A stretch of 64,000 nucleotides of DNA from assembly GCA_037447655.1 (NCBI GenBank), contig JBBHKE010000081.1, positions 48,995 through 112,994 on the forward strand, read 5' to 3'. The notes under the pieces were generated by a model. That model did no database searches and was not told the DNA's origin. It saw only the letters and a program-made list of their open reading frames with translations. The position numbers were made by a program, and so were the translations under genes. Below, in pieces: positions 1-13,962 of this stretch. Positions within the stretch are counted from its first letter, which is position 1. Every line of letters starts with the position of its first letter. Source of the DNA: Zygnema cylindricum. Taxonomy: Eukaryota; Streptophyta; Zygnematophyceae; Zygnematales; Zygnemataceae.

Positions 1-352
1 TGAACAGGAATACCACGGAAGTTGTACGTTATATAATCGAAAATGTACGGACATTTTCGAAAAGAGACGTTGTACGTCACAATAATTTCGCGCGTTCAGT
101 TTGAAATTTGTACGGGCGTCTTCTTCATTTTTTTTTTAAAGAAGACGCCATGGAACATTGAAAACGAAACTGCGAGGAAGCCGCTTCCCCATATCTTACC
201 CTCCTCCCTCCCAAGCTTTTTACTATCCTCGCCTCCAGACTTCGACAAAAGCAATCATGCCCAGAAATCGTGCAAATTTCTATGTCGTGCAAATTGTTGA
301 ATGTGAAAAATGTCATTTGTTCTTCGTCTGTATTTTATTTTTTTGGAGTAAT

Positions 353-637
353 GCGTTGTCTGCGAGATAGAGAAAGAAGGCAGACAGAAGGCGGCCATGT
401 TTGTCTGTCAGAAGGCAGACAGAAGGCAGCCATGTCTGTGCGCTGTCTGCGAGATAAAGAAAGTTATTTTTTCGGAGTAATGCGCTGTCTGCGAGATAGA
501 GAAAGAAGGCAGACAGAAGGCAGCCATGTCTGTGCGCTGTCTGCGAGATAGAGAAAGAAGGCAGACAGAAGGCAGCCATGTCTGTGCGCTGACTGCGAGA
601 TAAAGAAAGAAGGCAGACAGAAGGCGGCCATGTTTGT
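353..637. repeat. 52-bp tandem repeat, imperfect, about four full copies
   Basis: A 52-bp unit beginning GCGCTGTCTGCGAGATAGAG and ending in CCATGTCTGT is seen at 353-404, 482-533, 534-585 and 586-637. The copies at 482, 534 and 586 are exactly head to tail. The stretch 405-481 holds truncated copies and a repeat of the flank TTTTTTCGGAGTAATGCG, so the array grew by uneven duplication. The short open frames here follow the repeat and show no protein family. Confidence 0.9.
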
Positions 638-839
638 CTGTCAGATAGGCTCGGACAGACGAAATTTCATAATAACTTACCTTAATGGCATTCGAATCCG
701 GGTATGTCAAGTGCGAAGCGATCTTCATGGTGATCGACTGGACTACCAGTTGGTGAAAAAATTCCGATGCAAACGAAGAGTATGATAAAAATTTAATGAG
801 TTTATTGTTTTACCGCTCATTTCCCAAGAAAAACTTGCA

Positions 840-1210
840 AAATGCGTTATAGTGGTCGTACATTTTCGTATATATTAGGGTAATTAAAGGGGGGATTTTA
901 GGGTTTCTAAGGTACATTGTTGTGCATTCTTTTATATTTGAGTACGACTGCCAAAAAAATGTTGTACCATTAGGCTTGGTATGATACAATTTCCGTATAT
1001 TACTGTACAATTCTATTAACTTTCCGTACATTTTTAGATATTTTAAGGATTTTCTATGATTACGCACTCCGTACATTTTTTAATATGTTCGTACAGCGAA
1101 AACTAAATGGATTTTAAGAAAAGTATGAAAGTCGCGAATACAACGTTAAAATCGGAAAAGAAATCAAAATCCGCACGAATTGGACAATAAGGGCTCAAAC
1201 CATTACACTG
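840..1210. repeat. GTAC-rich dispersed repeat, copy 1
   Basis: The segment is dense in CGTACATTTT, TAGGGTTT and CGTACAGCGAAAAC words. It matches 52560-53195 in the same order and orientation: a TTTTAGGG / GGTACATT / GTGCATTCT block, then CGTACAGCGAAAAC, then a GAATAC...AAAATCG block and a closing GACAA. No long open frame or terminal inverted repeat was found, so the family is unclassified. Positions 1211-1690 show nothing else recognisable. Confidence 0.65.
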
Positions 1211-1690
1211 GCTAAAAACTCTATACAAGCATAAACACACAAACAAGAACCTTGCCCGTGTAACGGGCTCATTTTGTCTTGTATACACAAACACGGGGGC
1301 TGAACCTCTAGGCTTAGGCTTTAAGTTCAGGCAAGAACAGCGATGTATTCTTTCTTATTAATAATTCCAAGCTTCATCAAGAACAGCGATGTATTATTTT
1401 TTAGTAATTTGTATTACTAATTCTATTTGCTGAAACGAAGCAGGTAAAAAATGAAAAAACTAGTCTAACACCTGATCCACAAATTTATCGGAGGTATTAT
1501 TTTTTATTTTATTTCCGCATTAAATAATATTGAATAGCTAAGTCATGTTAGGAAGGAGAATTGTTAGTGACACATGTGACATTAAAGTCTTGAAAAGAAA
1601 ATTTGCGACAGATGATACTGAAGCCCATCGTCGCTCCCTTCGTTTTTTGTTCCCTCTAATTTTGTTTGGTTTTAACATCAGGTCACTTTC

Positions 1691-1911
1691 ACCTTCAAAT
1701 TTGCTATCTGTGTTAATGCTTTTTTTGCCACTAAAAAACATTTTATCCCCGTACACGCTTGTCGGATTATAGATCTGACGGTTGTGATTGAAAGCTAAGA
1801 TTCTCACCTTCCGATTGGCGGTCTCCATGTAATGATCAGACAAGTGTGCACGGGTAAAGATGTTTTTAAGTGGCGAAAAAATTATTAACAATAATAGCGA
1901 TACACAGTGTA
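1691..1911. mobile_element. MITE family A, copy 1 (degraded left end)
   Basis: Inverted ends: TGTTAATGCTTTTTTTGCCACT on the left and TTAAGTGGCGAAAAAATTA on the right, around a core with CCGTACACGCTTGTCGGATT and the near-complement ACAAGTGTGCACGGG. The right end runs out in GCGATACACAGTGTA, a decayed form of the family terminus. It is the same family as 20052-20270 and 48005-48226. It is about 220 bp and has no coding capacity. Confidence 0.75.
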
Positions 1912-3550
1912 CTGTACTCGAATGCGCTTCCAGCGCACTTTCTTTAATATAATAAGTATTCATTTGAACTGCGAAGCGGTTCAAATAAACTGCAAGGAGG
2001 GCAGATTTTCAGAAGGTAAGAAAGTACACCCATTCAAAAATGTGAACGCATTCATATTAAGCATTTATCTTAAACATTTTTAGTGCTTCATCACAAGAAT
2101 TCATAAAAAAAAAATCTGAAACCAAAAGCAAAACGATCGAAGATAAAATCGACGACTGGAACCTTTAGTCTAACTTCATGATACCATCACTAAATCTGAG
2201 AATTGGGGTAATGTAATTTCGATTGCAGTAGACCTCCGAGAACCTTTCTATACAGTTTGTTTACTACTGAATAAATTTACAACAGAAAATTGAGGTTAAT
2301 TAATAGGGGAATTAATACACTCTATTAATTACCTCATTTTGAAGGTAGCCGTATAGTTTTATAACCTTATGGTTGATCGGACATACATACTGAATGTACT
2401 AAAAAATACTAAAAAATAAGTATTACTGCACTAGGAAAATTTCGACGAAGAACAAAAGGCTCTACAGTAATAGTAGCAAAAACCACACTACGAGAAATAC
2501 CTTTTTTGGTCCACGAAAGTTTAGCACAAATAAATTGTCAATATTAGTAAAAAAATTCACGAGCAAAAAAAGAAACCGAAAGCACTTCAATTCCAACAGG
2601 GACGGGAAAATAAATAAATAAAGAAAAGAATATCAAAAAGACTACAAATTAAAAGATGAAGGGAAAAACAATTCATGTGTGTTAAGACTGCCTAACAAAG
2701 AAAATTGATAGTGTACAGATTGTAAAAAAAACAAAGGTAATCTGAAGGTATGGATCATGGGAATAAGAGAGACAAGACCGAGAATGAAGCTCAGGACCAG
2801 GAACCGGTAAGTATAAAAAGACGAAAAAATGAAACAAAGATACAGAAAGATAAAATGGATTCACTACCGGAGAAGAAAATACAACCTCAAAAAACTTCCA
2901 CTTAAATTGAAACTGACACTTCGCAATTTTCGCAAAAGTGAACTAACAGAAAGAAAAAAATATATAATGAAAAAGTAGCCTGAAAAAACAAGGACAGTCT
3001 AGCAATAATAAACCTAACAAGGGAGGAAAACCCAAAAAGGAGCAAAATTACCGCTTTTCCACTTCCGGATTTAAAATAATCCTACAATGAAATTACATTT
3101 GCAAAAACCTCGAAACTCTTTAAAACCCAGAAAACATTTTAAATCCTGTAGCTTGTCTCAAAGAACTTCCGTCCTAACCGAACCTATACAAGATCGAAGA
3201 AAAAGACAAATATATATATATATTTATATATATATATATTCACCTTTCCAATCGACATTTGGGGTCCAAACACGGTTAGAAATTTAAAAACTCGATTTAC
3301 TGACCATTCGATTTACTCAATTTACTTAAGTTGCAAAGGTAGTCGGAACCACAAGTCATAGCTCATTACTCCCATATGTTTCCTCGTCCACCCTTTCGAA
3401 AACACATTTGTACCTCTTTTTACGAGATGGATATTACCGTCCAATTTCGTCCTTATTTTTGCATCATGAATGTTGTTACTACTGATACATACTTCTTTTT
3501 CAAAAAACCCATTTAAACACAACCCCAAATTTCCCTCCCCTGAGCCAATT
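1912..3550. other. AT-rich spacer, no gene recognised
   Basis: This stretch lies beyond the 3' end of the minus-strand TPX2-domain gene that stops at 3551. It is AT-rich with short A-runs and a TATATA microsatellite near 3210-3240. No open frame looks like a known protein. The part nearest 3550 is probably the 3' UTR of that gene, but no cleavage site could be fixed. Confidence 0.5.
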
Positions 3551-6500
3551 TTAGGGTTTTTTAAGGGCTTTTCCACCAGTACGTTCCGTCACATCTTTTC
3601 TCAAACTACCTTTACCCTCAAATCCTTCCCTTTCGCTTTGCTTCCCTTCTCTCGTTTCCTCTCCCTTCCCAACTCGTCCGATGCTCACCCCATTGGAATA
3701 CTCTCCAGACCCCGTCGTTGTTTTTGCCTCTTCTGTCTCTCCTGTCACTCCTGATACCACATTTGTCTCTTCTGTGTCCCCTTTTTCAGCTTCCATTACC
3801 ACTTTCGTCCCTTCGGTACTTTTTGTCCCTTTGGTATCTTTTGCCTTAACCTCCTTTGTCTTATCGACTTTTGCCTTATCTCCACGACTTGTATATCCCA
3901 CAACATCTCTGGGCTTACTTCCAGAACTTCCCGCATTTCCTTTACCACTCCAAGTTGGTCCTTTTATACCGGGTTTGTCTACCTTGATTTTGACATCTTT
4001 TGCAATTGCTTCCAAATCTCCACTGCTTCTCCTTCTCGCGGCTGGTCTTGAAGTGAGAGGACGTTCCCCAGGAGGAGGTTTGGCAGTTTTGATTTCAGTT
4101 CTTTCAGTTTTACCCAGTATTTTTTCAGTATTTTCTGGTTTTCTGACGGTTTTTACTGGGAAACTAGGTGTCATCGGTATCACTCTTCGAGGACGATTAA
4201 GTCCCACATTTGCCTGTTCAGATTCCTGGTAAAAAGCGCAATCGATTTTTTTTGGGTTAAAATTACTGGAGATCGTCACATTAACCGTGGAGCTATTGGG
4301 CAAATTAGAATAGGTTGAAATATCAAAGTGTGAATTGATTCTTTTAGCAAGTTAGAGTAGGCCACCAGGACAATTCTCGAACTGCTTTTTGGGATTTTGC
4401 TGCAAACAACTTTCTCATTAATTTTCCTTCTTTTCTTTTACTTTTCCGTTTTTTTCTTTTTGTTTTGTTCGATTCAGCGGAGGAGACATGTAAACGGTGT
4501 AGGAGATTTACATTTCTAATGAGCATAGAAATAGTACATTCCAATTCGTTATAATAGGAAGCAGAACACATCTGCATTTTGAGCATTCCTGACAAAGCCT
4601 CCGATTTTCTGTTTTTTTATCGAACAAATTTCTATCATTTGAAAGGAAAATTTGACAAAATTTGATTGTGAACAGACAAAATTTTCATTGATTGAAGGCA
4701 ACCAGCTAGAGCTTTACTAAACTAAATGGAACCAAAAAAAAAGAGAGAGGGGATTTGTTGAAATGGTGATTGGTATCTCACTTTCCCACCTAAAAAGGAT
4801 TTCAAATTAAACAAGAGTAAAACGACCTTGACACAGATGAATTCCACACAAGTCAAAAAAGAGAATCTCACCTTTCTTGAGTCTGTTTTGGTCCCCTTTG
4901 TGTAAAAACTGGGCATGGGAACTGCCTTAAAACTGATACTTTTGCGATACTCTTTTAATTGCATGTCAAGCTCCACCTGCTACCCTCCCCATGCCCCAGA
5001 CCCTCTCTTTTCCAGTTGAGTCGAGAGCGATACTGAAATAAAAACCCAGAATTACACATATGTATCAAAATTGATGATATTGAATGAGGTGGTATGGTTT
5101 ATGTACCTTTTTCTAGTTTCACAGGATTTTTAAGCATGGAAAGGGCTAACCCTAATAAAGCGAACAGTGGATACTACAAAAAATATTGAAATGAGAATGA
5201 AAAGGATAAAATTGGATGGTTACAGGAAATACAGACTCTTTCCATATCATTATAACTGTCGCTATCCCCACTAACATTCTGCTCCATCACTAAGTACGAT
5301 TTTACTGTTTAACGTTTATGACATCAGCAAAAGGAGGTATTTAATGGAGATCTGTTTCAGAAGTAATCCGACTTCCACCGACAAGTTTTGGCAAGACTAA
5401 ACCGTCGGTGCACTAGCACAGGATGGTGGTTGGCACTGAATTTTTTATGAAAATTTATACTACTCATGATGGGCTGTACTAACGCTGGAAACAAAATAGA
5501 AGGAGACAAAATAAAACAGAGCATGAAAGATACATGAAATTAAAAATAGTACCCAAACGCGAGTGAATGTGGTTGGGAAACTGTTGAATCTGGAAAAGTA
5601 ATGGTTGATAGACCTCTTTTTGGTTAGTTCCCTCGAGAGTGAGTATGACATGAAATTAAAAATAGTACCCAAACGCGAGTGAATGTGGTTGGGAAACTGT
5701 TGAATCTGGAAAATTAATGGTTGATAGACCTCTTTTTGGTTAGTTCCCTCGACAGTTGACAGAGATGAACGGAAAAGAGTATCGGGGTTTAACTGGTTCC
5801 TGGTCGTTTTGACTGGTCTCTGTGGTTGAAAATTCTAGTTAACTTTTTTGCATATAAGTTGAAACCATAGTCAACAGTATCGTTAGAAGAATATTCACCA
5901 TTCTTCATACAAGAATATTCCGAAAATACATAACCCCATTCGTTTCCCATATTTGGCAGTAACATCACAAGGTTAGGTTTTTTTTTTCCCTTATGCATAA
6001 AAAAAACCCTAAAACAAATATTTATGCCTTAACAATAGCTGCCTTAAATATGAAGAAAGTGGCTGGGAGCCTCTGTTAAAACAAAGCTAAGCAAAAAATT
6101 TCAAGAAGCGACCTTGTTCTTCTTATCTCTAATATACCTGTCATTCGATCAAAAGTGAATGCTTTCCAAAACTAGCCTTAGATCAAAGTGAATTGAAAGA
6201 TATCATAAGTTCAACCGAACAATTGAACTGATGATTTAGTACCAAGGTAAAAGTTACATGCACCGTTTTGCTATTTTGGTCCGCAAAAGGACAAAACACT
6301 AAAATTTCGGCAAGGTTCTGCCATTCTCCATGAATGGCAAATGTGCGCCTAAATGTTCTTTGTAGATCAAAAAAACCCCCTAATACCGGTGACAATGATT
6401 AAAACAGAGGAGTCCTCGAACATGGTTGGGTTGAATATTTCTTTCAGTTTCATCAGAGAGGAACAAAAAGGGAAATATACAGTCAACTGATATTTCCGTT

Positions 6501-7311
6501 TCCAGTTCATCAGATAAACACTGAAAGGAACATCTACGGTTAATTCTCCTTTATTCTACGGTTTAAATACGAAGAAAGGAGATTGTCGTGGAAAACAAAA
6601 TAATTCCAGCCTCTCACTTTCCTTCACCGCAAGGCTGTGCTTTCCACCCACAATCAGCATTGCCAGTAGCGAAGTAAGTGTTAACATGTTAATAATTAGA
6701 TCTCATAAAATTTCCTTGCCTCTCTCACCCTTGTTTTTTCCAAAACATCCTGTTTCTCCTGCAATTTCCTCGACTCCTTTTGCTCCATCCTTTGAGTGAA
6801 CTGCACCAATCAACCATGACGTAATGAAGGACGTCAAACTATTTATAAAGTTCATTTGTCACACAGTTAATAGAATTCAACTAGAACTCACGATTAATCA
6901 AAATTGTAAGATTGACATTTATTTGGGCTTGTCAGAGGTTTGCAAGCGTCATTTGGGCTTGTCAGAGGAATTTAACAAAGGTTTTTTCTCGGAAGGAAAG
7001 CAGCCCATCAGGGTTTGATGACTAACTCTAACAAGGACTCCAAGAGGTTGATTTACTTAGCTAGTCACTGTTAAAAAGATTCAGAGGATTAAGGTTTTGG
7101 AACGAATCCAAAGGCTTGGAAATAGACATTACTTAGAAGAGATTTAATAAATTCTTAAAAGTCAAATTTTTGTCAAAGTTCACAGTTTCTTTATAGTACT
7201 TAACCACGTCTTTTAGAGTAATTCTAAATGAGAGAAGAAGACATTCTTTTCATAACATTAAACTCTTCACGCATGCTTTGCTTCCGTACCTCGACAAACA
7301 CACACACACAC

Positions 7312-7347
<36 letters not shown>

Positions 7348-10300
7348 TCACTTCTGGGAAAACCTGAAAATGTACCAGTATGGGTGAAAAAACAACTCAT
7401 TATGGAAAGCAAACTTTGGTTATAGCCGCCTTAACTGAGAAGGAAAATGGTGAAGTGGAAACCACCATTAAGACATAATTAGCATCGGTAACGCTAATAC
7501 CAAATCAGGCAATGAATGGCTAAATAGCAGTAGATATTAACACTAATTGTGTTTCAAGAGTGAAAAAAAGGCACCAAGTACACCACCCATCACCATTAGG
7601 GTGAAGGAATTATTAGTGTAAATGCGAAATTAGAATGTACAATACCAAGTTAGTGTAAGGAGACGAGGCGGATTGTAGTCCACTTCTTTAAATAGTATTA
7701 ATAACACTGTTTAATAACTTTTGGCCAAAAAAAAAACCGCGATCGAATTAGTGTCAAGCGATGGGCAGTGTAGTGTTAGTATTTTAGTAGCTAGGGCTCA
7801 TTTTAATACACGGGTTATTTAGTCAAGGTCAACTTCTGGTCTTGGGTCCTGTTAATCGAAACAACACACTGATATCGTGTAAATTACCAATAATACCGCA
7901 ATAACGATTTAACAGGTTCAAACAGTTATAGTAGCAAATTCGCAAATCGGGGAAGTAGAACCCATTACTTCGAAAGGGGATACTAGCGCTTAATTGGAAG
8001 ATGTGAAAACAATGGAAGTTTTAGCAAAACGATAAGACATTAAGTTTGGGAAATAGACTGTTCGGAAAATATGGTTTCTATCTTCGCGCATGCAAGGTAA
8101 GCTCCTCCACGAATGTAGGACAAATATTGGTATAGAACACTCTCCTCCAGTGGCAGTTATTGCAATAACTATAGTTATCAGCAATGATTAAATCTTCAGC
8201 TGATTGACAATTGGACACGTCGATATGGTAAACAAATTGACCCTGGCAACTTCCTAAAGAAGCAAAAAAGTTGACAGCAATGCCTGTTATACTTTTTCTT
8301 AGTCTACCAATCCTTTGTTAAAAAAAGAAAAAGGACAACAGTCACGTGAAGTCTATTGCGTTCCTTCCCGGTCAACTACCAGAAAACCCAAAACCGCCTT
8401 CCAAAATCTGTGGCCCTGTTTTACAAATATTCTTTACTTCAGTAATAATCCTGGATCATATATTCCAAAACTCTCAATCTCCACATGAATACCTCTTTCC
8501 TTTTCCCGGCCCGTTCGTCTGACGCAAATTTGAACTCTACTCCTTCGGTCGGAGGAATCGGTTTTCTGGGCCGAGGTGGAGATGGCCTTCGAAAAAAACT
8601 AGTCAAGGTGTACAAAATTAACATGTCGTAACAAAAACACCATAATTAACATAAGAATAATAGTACAAATAGCATTAGTAATGAATAAGCAGAGGAACAG
8701 GAAAAAGATTATGGGCAGCTGGTGCTCTCTCCCATCAAAATTACAAATAATAATCTAATTACACTAGAAATAGGATTGAAAAATATTATAACAAGAAAAA
8801 GAATAACAAGGGAATGGGAACAAGGACACAGCAAAACGTTTTGAGACATCTCGCAAACCAAAAAAAGGAAATGAAAAACGTAGGAAAAAATGTGTCAAGG
8901 ATACTGGGCAATGGGTTGTGCTTTGAAATTGCGTCTCTCCTCCTCTTTCACTTCTTTCGCTTTCAATTCTGCTTTCAGTTTTCCCAGAGCCTCTTCATGA
9001 CGCCTGCAGAAAAGTTTTTTGTTTTGAGAAATAAAGTTTCACAATTTATATTCATAAATAATGATCCAAACCAATAATGATGACAAGTTAACAACAAAAG
9101 GTTGCAGTGATCCCAGCTTGTAGATGCTACTATAGTTTTTTTGGATACAGCTTCAGTCGGATTTTTTGATAACACAAAACCCAACAACTTGACATTCACA
9201 AGTAAAGGTAAGTTTTTCCAAAATATCAGACAGTTAGTGTTACCAAAACAGTAATAATTTTGAATACAAGTGAAAAAAATAATGCATGGCATGTGCTATA
9301 ATGGTCCATGGATGTTCCACTTGTAAAAAAGGACTTTGCCTTCCTTGAAATAGAATATGCAAATTCCTTCCACATCCTCCATCTTTAATTAAAATGAGAT
9401 GAAACAATGCATTATGTTACTATTAAAAAATTTTATTTTATGTTCCGTTATCCATCTTTTTACGCATTGAACAACTTACCCATGTGAAATTTGGTGTCTA
9501 ATTAGATGTTGTCAGATTGCAAGGGTTTGAGGGCTTAAATGTCGTATGTTACAAAAACTCAATTTATCTTCCAAAGGTGGTAAACTAGAGCAGAAACAAA
9601 AAAATAAAAACGGTGAAACGAAATGTTTTTTACTTTTACTTACTTGACACTCTCAAGATTAAACGGTTCAGGAGCAGTCGAGGGTTTTGGAGATGGTTTA
9701 GGAGGCACCTGAAAAACGTCGAACAAGCCACTATTTAGAAACATAATAGTAAAACAAACAGTTCATTTTCTAAAAGAAGGAATTCATTGCAAGCAATCAA
9801 AACCAGCAAAAGTTAGTGTGAACAAAATAGCATTACATGGGGGAGATCAACACTACCAATTGCAGTACGATACTATAACTGTGGTCCCATATAGATTCTT
9901 CGGTGAACATAAACTCGACTTAAGACAAAAATTTAAACTTGCAGACTCCAGCCCAACCTAGTTTCCGAAAAGAAGAAAGTCAAACTGCGATAAGATGCTA
10001 GCAAAACAGCACTTCATATTCCCATAGTTCAGAAAACTGACAAAATTTGAAACTTACACAAAAAGAAAACAAAATACAGGAAAAAAATAGTAGTTTTCCT
10101 GGTAAAACACAACTGATTTAGAGGAAAACAGAAGGTGTAATTTAAAAGTTGATGTTAAGTATTTTCTTTCAGATGTAAAGAAGACTTTAGATAGGGTCAT
10201 ACTTGTGGGCTGTCGAAAGAAGCCCGTACAACACCGGCTTTTAGACGAGGAACAGGAGAGGGAGTGGAGGCCGAACGTTGCGGAGTAACAGCCCTTCATT

Positions 10301-13300
10301 ATGAAGAGAAAAAGAGAAAAGTTAAAATTCCAAACAGGTAGAGCAATCGAGAAAACAGTAAACTGGTGCTTTGATACTCGTAATGTTTTGTCTCCAAGCA
10401 TTACAATAATTTAAGGCAGGTCATTGCCCACAAATGCACAGGCAAGAAAAGAAAATAGAAAAGAATGAGCAGTTTGACCAAACAAAGGACTGAATGGAGT
10501 GCATGCACTGAAGTTTACTGTAGAACAAGAAGGAAAGGAAGGAAAACACTAAGAGCTATGCCAGTAGGAGCCTAAACACCTAATGTGAACAGTATAGATT
10601 ATTCAAGCAAGTTATATCAAACATGCCACAGATGACGACCCCCATTGCTTGTAATGTTACTATTGATGACATTAGTGCTCATGTACATGGGATTTCGGAA
10701 TCAGAGACAGACACCACTAGCACTTAACAAGGTTTCCATCGACCAGATTAACTCAAAATCACTTCCAAAACGGGAAGAACTGATATGAGAATAATCCCGT
10801 CCGGTAGTGCATAAACACACACCACAAATCTAATAATGGTAGACGCACATGGTCATAAACATAGAAGCTTTCAACTTCGAAGGACATTCCTGGCCAGCAT
10901 TTCAAATTAAAAGAGTGCACCTTCGGTCGGTTGCCAAAGAAAATGGTTCCGGAACAGTGAAAGTTCCTTTTCCACTCCCTCCCGCTCGCCGAGGGGAAGA
11001 AGTTGAACTGCTTGCTCTCGAATGTCCCGGAGAAGGAGAGCGTGGAGATTTAGTACTAAGAGATCCCAGCCGATTTTGTCTTGAACCCTTGGAAAAATCC
11101 GCCTGCATGCACAGAAATTGAGCTGGGTTACTGCAAATACAACAATCTACAGTAAGCATTTACTGTAGGTACAGCTACAGATACAACATTACACAGACAC
11201 ATTATTTACAGCTATTATTATCATGGACAGATATTAATCACCAGTCACCATAATAAGTGTGGACAAAGAAAATACAATACTTACAAAATCGGAGTGAACG
11301 GATAAACACTGATTATTGTCATTATCCAAAGGAATAACTAAACGGATAAACGTGAATGAAGTGGACGGATAAATATACAAAAAACAGATTTGTTCTGACC
11401 TGACAGTTACTGCTGGATGGGACAATTGACTGATTCCATATTAGTGAAAGAGACAATTGCTGTCCATCAATGTTTACTATGTTCACTGACGTTCAATGAT
11501 GTAATAGTAATTCTCACACAACCCTCAAAAAATGGGTACATAAAATAAATTTGGTCCAGAATGTAAAAGTGATGGTGGACATTAAATGACACATTAAAAA
11601 AAAATTCATCGCTCATCACGTGGATGTAACAATGAACTCTAATAGAACATTAAGTGGAACTACAACGATACAATCGCACGGAAAAATGTCAGAACATGAT
11701 ATACACAAACGAGGGAAGAAAAACCAAGAAAATTAAAAGAAACAGCCTCCAATTTTTTGGTGATTATTCTTAAAGGCACCCTGTTCAAACACCAAAATAA
11801 ATGCAAAGTGACTGTGGTTTACATTAACATTGGTGAAAAGGATCCAACTAAATGTCGACTAACAGATTCAACTGAGATAAAAAAAAAAGCCAAAAGTCCA
11901 AATAGAGATGGCTAAACAGGGCAATCCACACTATTTGTGCTGACATGAAGTATCCCATCACCTGCTGTATTGGTCCACAAGTCTGAATACTAGTGTTGTG
12001 TATCGGCAAGAAATTTATCGCGATAACACTGATACCGATAGTTATCGGTTATCAAACTGTCAGGGGTCCCGATATATTGCTCCGAGACCAACAAATTCCT
12101 TATCGGCGATAAGTGGAAAAAATATAGTACGCTGTATAATAGTACTTTACAATATACTGTATTATATTTTTCACTTTATATAGCGTGGAATGCCACGTAT
12201 AAAAATCTGTTCCATACTCTGTGTAACGATATAACGGTGATGCAGTACGGCGGAACAAGCCGTACAATTGTACGGTAGGAACCATACAATTATCGCCGAT
12301 AGCTATCGGTACCGGTGTTATCGCGACAAAAAACCAATATTATCGGTTTTTTATCGGCGATAACACCAGTTTTGATATATCGTGCCAATATATCGATTAT
12401 CGGCAAGCCAAAAAAAGGTACATATCGATTATCGGCAAAACCTTGCCGATACACAACACTACTGAATATATTGGTCAAGCATTGGGAAACTATATAAAAA
12501 GAGGTTTTGTCAAGAACAGCAATAACCTGAAACAACTAACAAAAAAAAAACGGCATCAATAATAGCAAATAAAAAAGAAGAAATGAACCAAAAACAACAA
12601 TCTGCAGTAGAGTATAAAGCAATATTTGAAAGAAAACAAAGGATACTAACACTGTCCACTTATATGTGCAAATCAACATTTTGTAAACATTTGTCTAAGT
12701 ACTAATGGTGAACTCACCCACTTGAAAATAAAAGAGGCAAAAGAACAAATAAACTTCCTAGTTAAAAACATCTCCATCTCATGAATACTTTAAACTTTGT
12801 GGCGGCCCATCGATGCTACAAATAAGAACTCAACTCAACGCCTCACCTTCACCTTACCTTAATCTTAGACAAGCTCGCCATTATCTCAACTTTAACAGGG
12901 AAATAATGCATCAACTCTTGAGCCTAACCCTTCACTGAACTAAAACATTGATCTCAAAATGATATTCCCAGACACATACTACATTCAGTTTGAAACTGAG
13001 ACATAACTCAAATCCAAACTCACCTTAATATCTTGAAACTACACCCAAAGTTCATCTCCAACCTCATTCCAAACAAACCAAACTCAACTTGAAGAACATA
13101 TTTCCATCACACAATTTACCTTATCAACTGCCCCCAAATCCTGGGCATTATTTGATGAAACATCGACATCGGCTTCTTTTTGCAGACCACTTGATTCCTC
13201 CGTCTCCTCCTCATCGTTCTCCTTCCCAAATTCTCCATAGGATGTCTGATTTGGAGTTGGACTCTCAAAAAAATTAACATGCACTGCTACAAAATTACTG

Positions 13301-13962
13301 CTTCGAGGTTCCGATCCACCAGCACTATTGTCATTTGCAAATGGAGTATTTCCAGAGGAAAGACCATTATCAGACAAAGAGACAATCCCAGACACAGGAT
13401 CACCACCAGATAATGTGCCTGTAGGAGAGGTTGTTGGAATCTGACTGATATTTCTTCTAGAACTAGTAGGGGAACCAGGAGGTTGTTTTCTGCTTGGTGT
13501 ATTTGGCGTGTAATGATGTTTTTGCGGAGGGGGGATAACACCAATAACCATGGCTTCTTTATTATTTTCTTCTACTTGGTCTTGAACACAGTCTTTGTCA
13601 ATATCCTCTTCTTTTCCTTCCCAGTCCTGATAAGAATCAGTTTCTTTCACCGTCAAACCATTTAAAATTATAGCTGTGGAATGTGACTCTTCTGTAGCGA
13701 GACTGTCGATATCAACTGGCTTTGCGTATTGAAGATGAAGTTCAGATGATTTATCTTTGGGGAACTTTTCTGGATTTTCCAGATAAAAGGTATTAAAATA
13801 CTTAACTTGCTCAAACACAGAGCGTGGAACACTTGTGTCAATACTGATTTCGGTATCACTCTCTCTTTCAATCTCCCCTTCACTCTTTCTCACAATCTCG
13901 TCGTCCTTGACATTATTGACGTCGATTTCTTCGTTTTTATTGCGTTGCTCTTCCAAGTCCAT
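3551..13962 (-). CDS. TPX2-domain (WVD2/WDL-like) microtubule-associated protein, nine exons
   Basis: Predicted role: binding and bundling of microtubules through a TPX2 (PF06886-type) C-terminal domain. Exons on the minus strand, high to low: 13962-13120, 11102-10921, 10293-10203, 9708-9644, 9003-8905, 8586-8493, 6800-6729, 4976-4872 and 4225-3551. All junctions are GT-AG and all phases agree, giving about 741 aa. Visible hallmarks: FTVPEPFSLATDRR (exon 2), RLKAGVVRASFDS (exon 3), EFKFASDERAGKRKE (exon 6) and SISFKAVPMPSFY (exon 8), the standard order of the family. Exon 1 (281 codons) is acidic, Ser/Pro-rich and not conserved. Exon 9 (224 codons) is a Lys/Glu/Thr-rich low-complexity tail. 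The ATG at 13962 is the first in the open frame; a likely 5'-UTR acceptor, TTTTATGCAG, lies just upstream at 14008. Introns hold a hAT MITE and a tandem duplication. Family call is firm; the exact orthologue and any tiny missed exon are not. Confidence 0.85.
5532..5756. repeat. 116-bp direct tandem duplication in an intron of the TPX2-domain gene
   Basis: The block starting ACATGAAATTAAAAATAGTA at 5532 recurs at 5648 with only a few changes, such as AAAAGTAATGG against AAAATTAATGG. Both end in TTAGTTCCCTCGA. It lies between coding exons 7 and 8 of the minus-strand gene and contains no splice site used by the model. Confidence 0.95.
7299..7348. repeat. (CA)n(TA)n microsatellite
   Basis: A run of CACACA passes directly into TATATA with one interrupting CATA. 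It is intronic in the TPX2-domain gene. The short open frames read through it on both strands are artefacts of the repeat. Confidence 0.95.
7605..7800. repeat. Dispersed repeat family D, copy 1
   Basis: The words ATTATTAGTGTAAATGCGAAATT, AAGGAGAC and GGCCAAAAAAAA follow one another as in 15805-15990 (copy 2). It resembles other non-coding MITE-like repeats of this window, but clear inverted termini were not found. Confidence 0.5.
11991..12461. mobile_element. hAT-type MITE, copy 1 (471 bp)
   Basis: The termini are perfect inverted repeats, TAGTGTTGTGTATCGG and CCGATACACAACACTA. The flanks are an 8-bp target duplication with one mismatch, CTGAATAC (11983-11990) and CTGAATAT (12462-12469). An 8-bp duplication and a TAGNGTTG-like end are hallmarks of hAT transposons. 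The interior is full of TATCGGCGATAA-type palindromic words and encodes no transposase, so it is non-autonomous. It sits in the first coding intron of the TPX2-domain gene. A relative lies at 59954-60775. Confidence 0.93.

Noticed and set aside
3681-4232. 183-codon plus-strand open frame rich in Ser/Val/Phe
   Set aside because: It is the complement of the last exon of the TPX2-domain gene, whose splice phases and domain order are supported.
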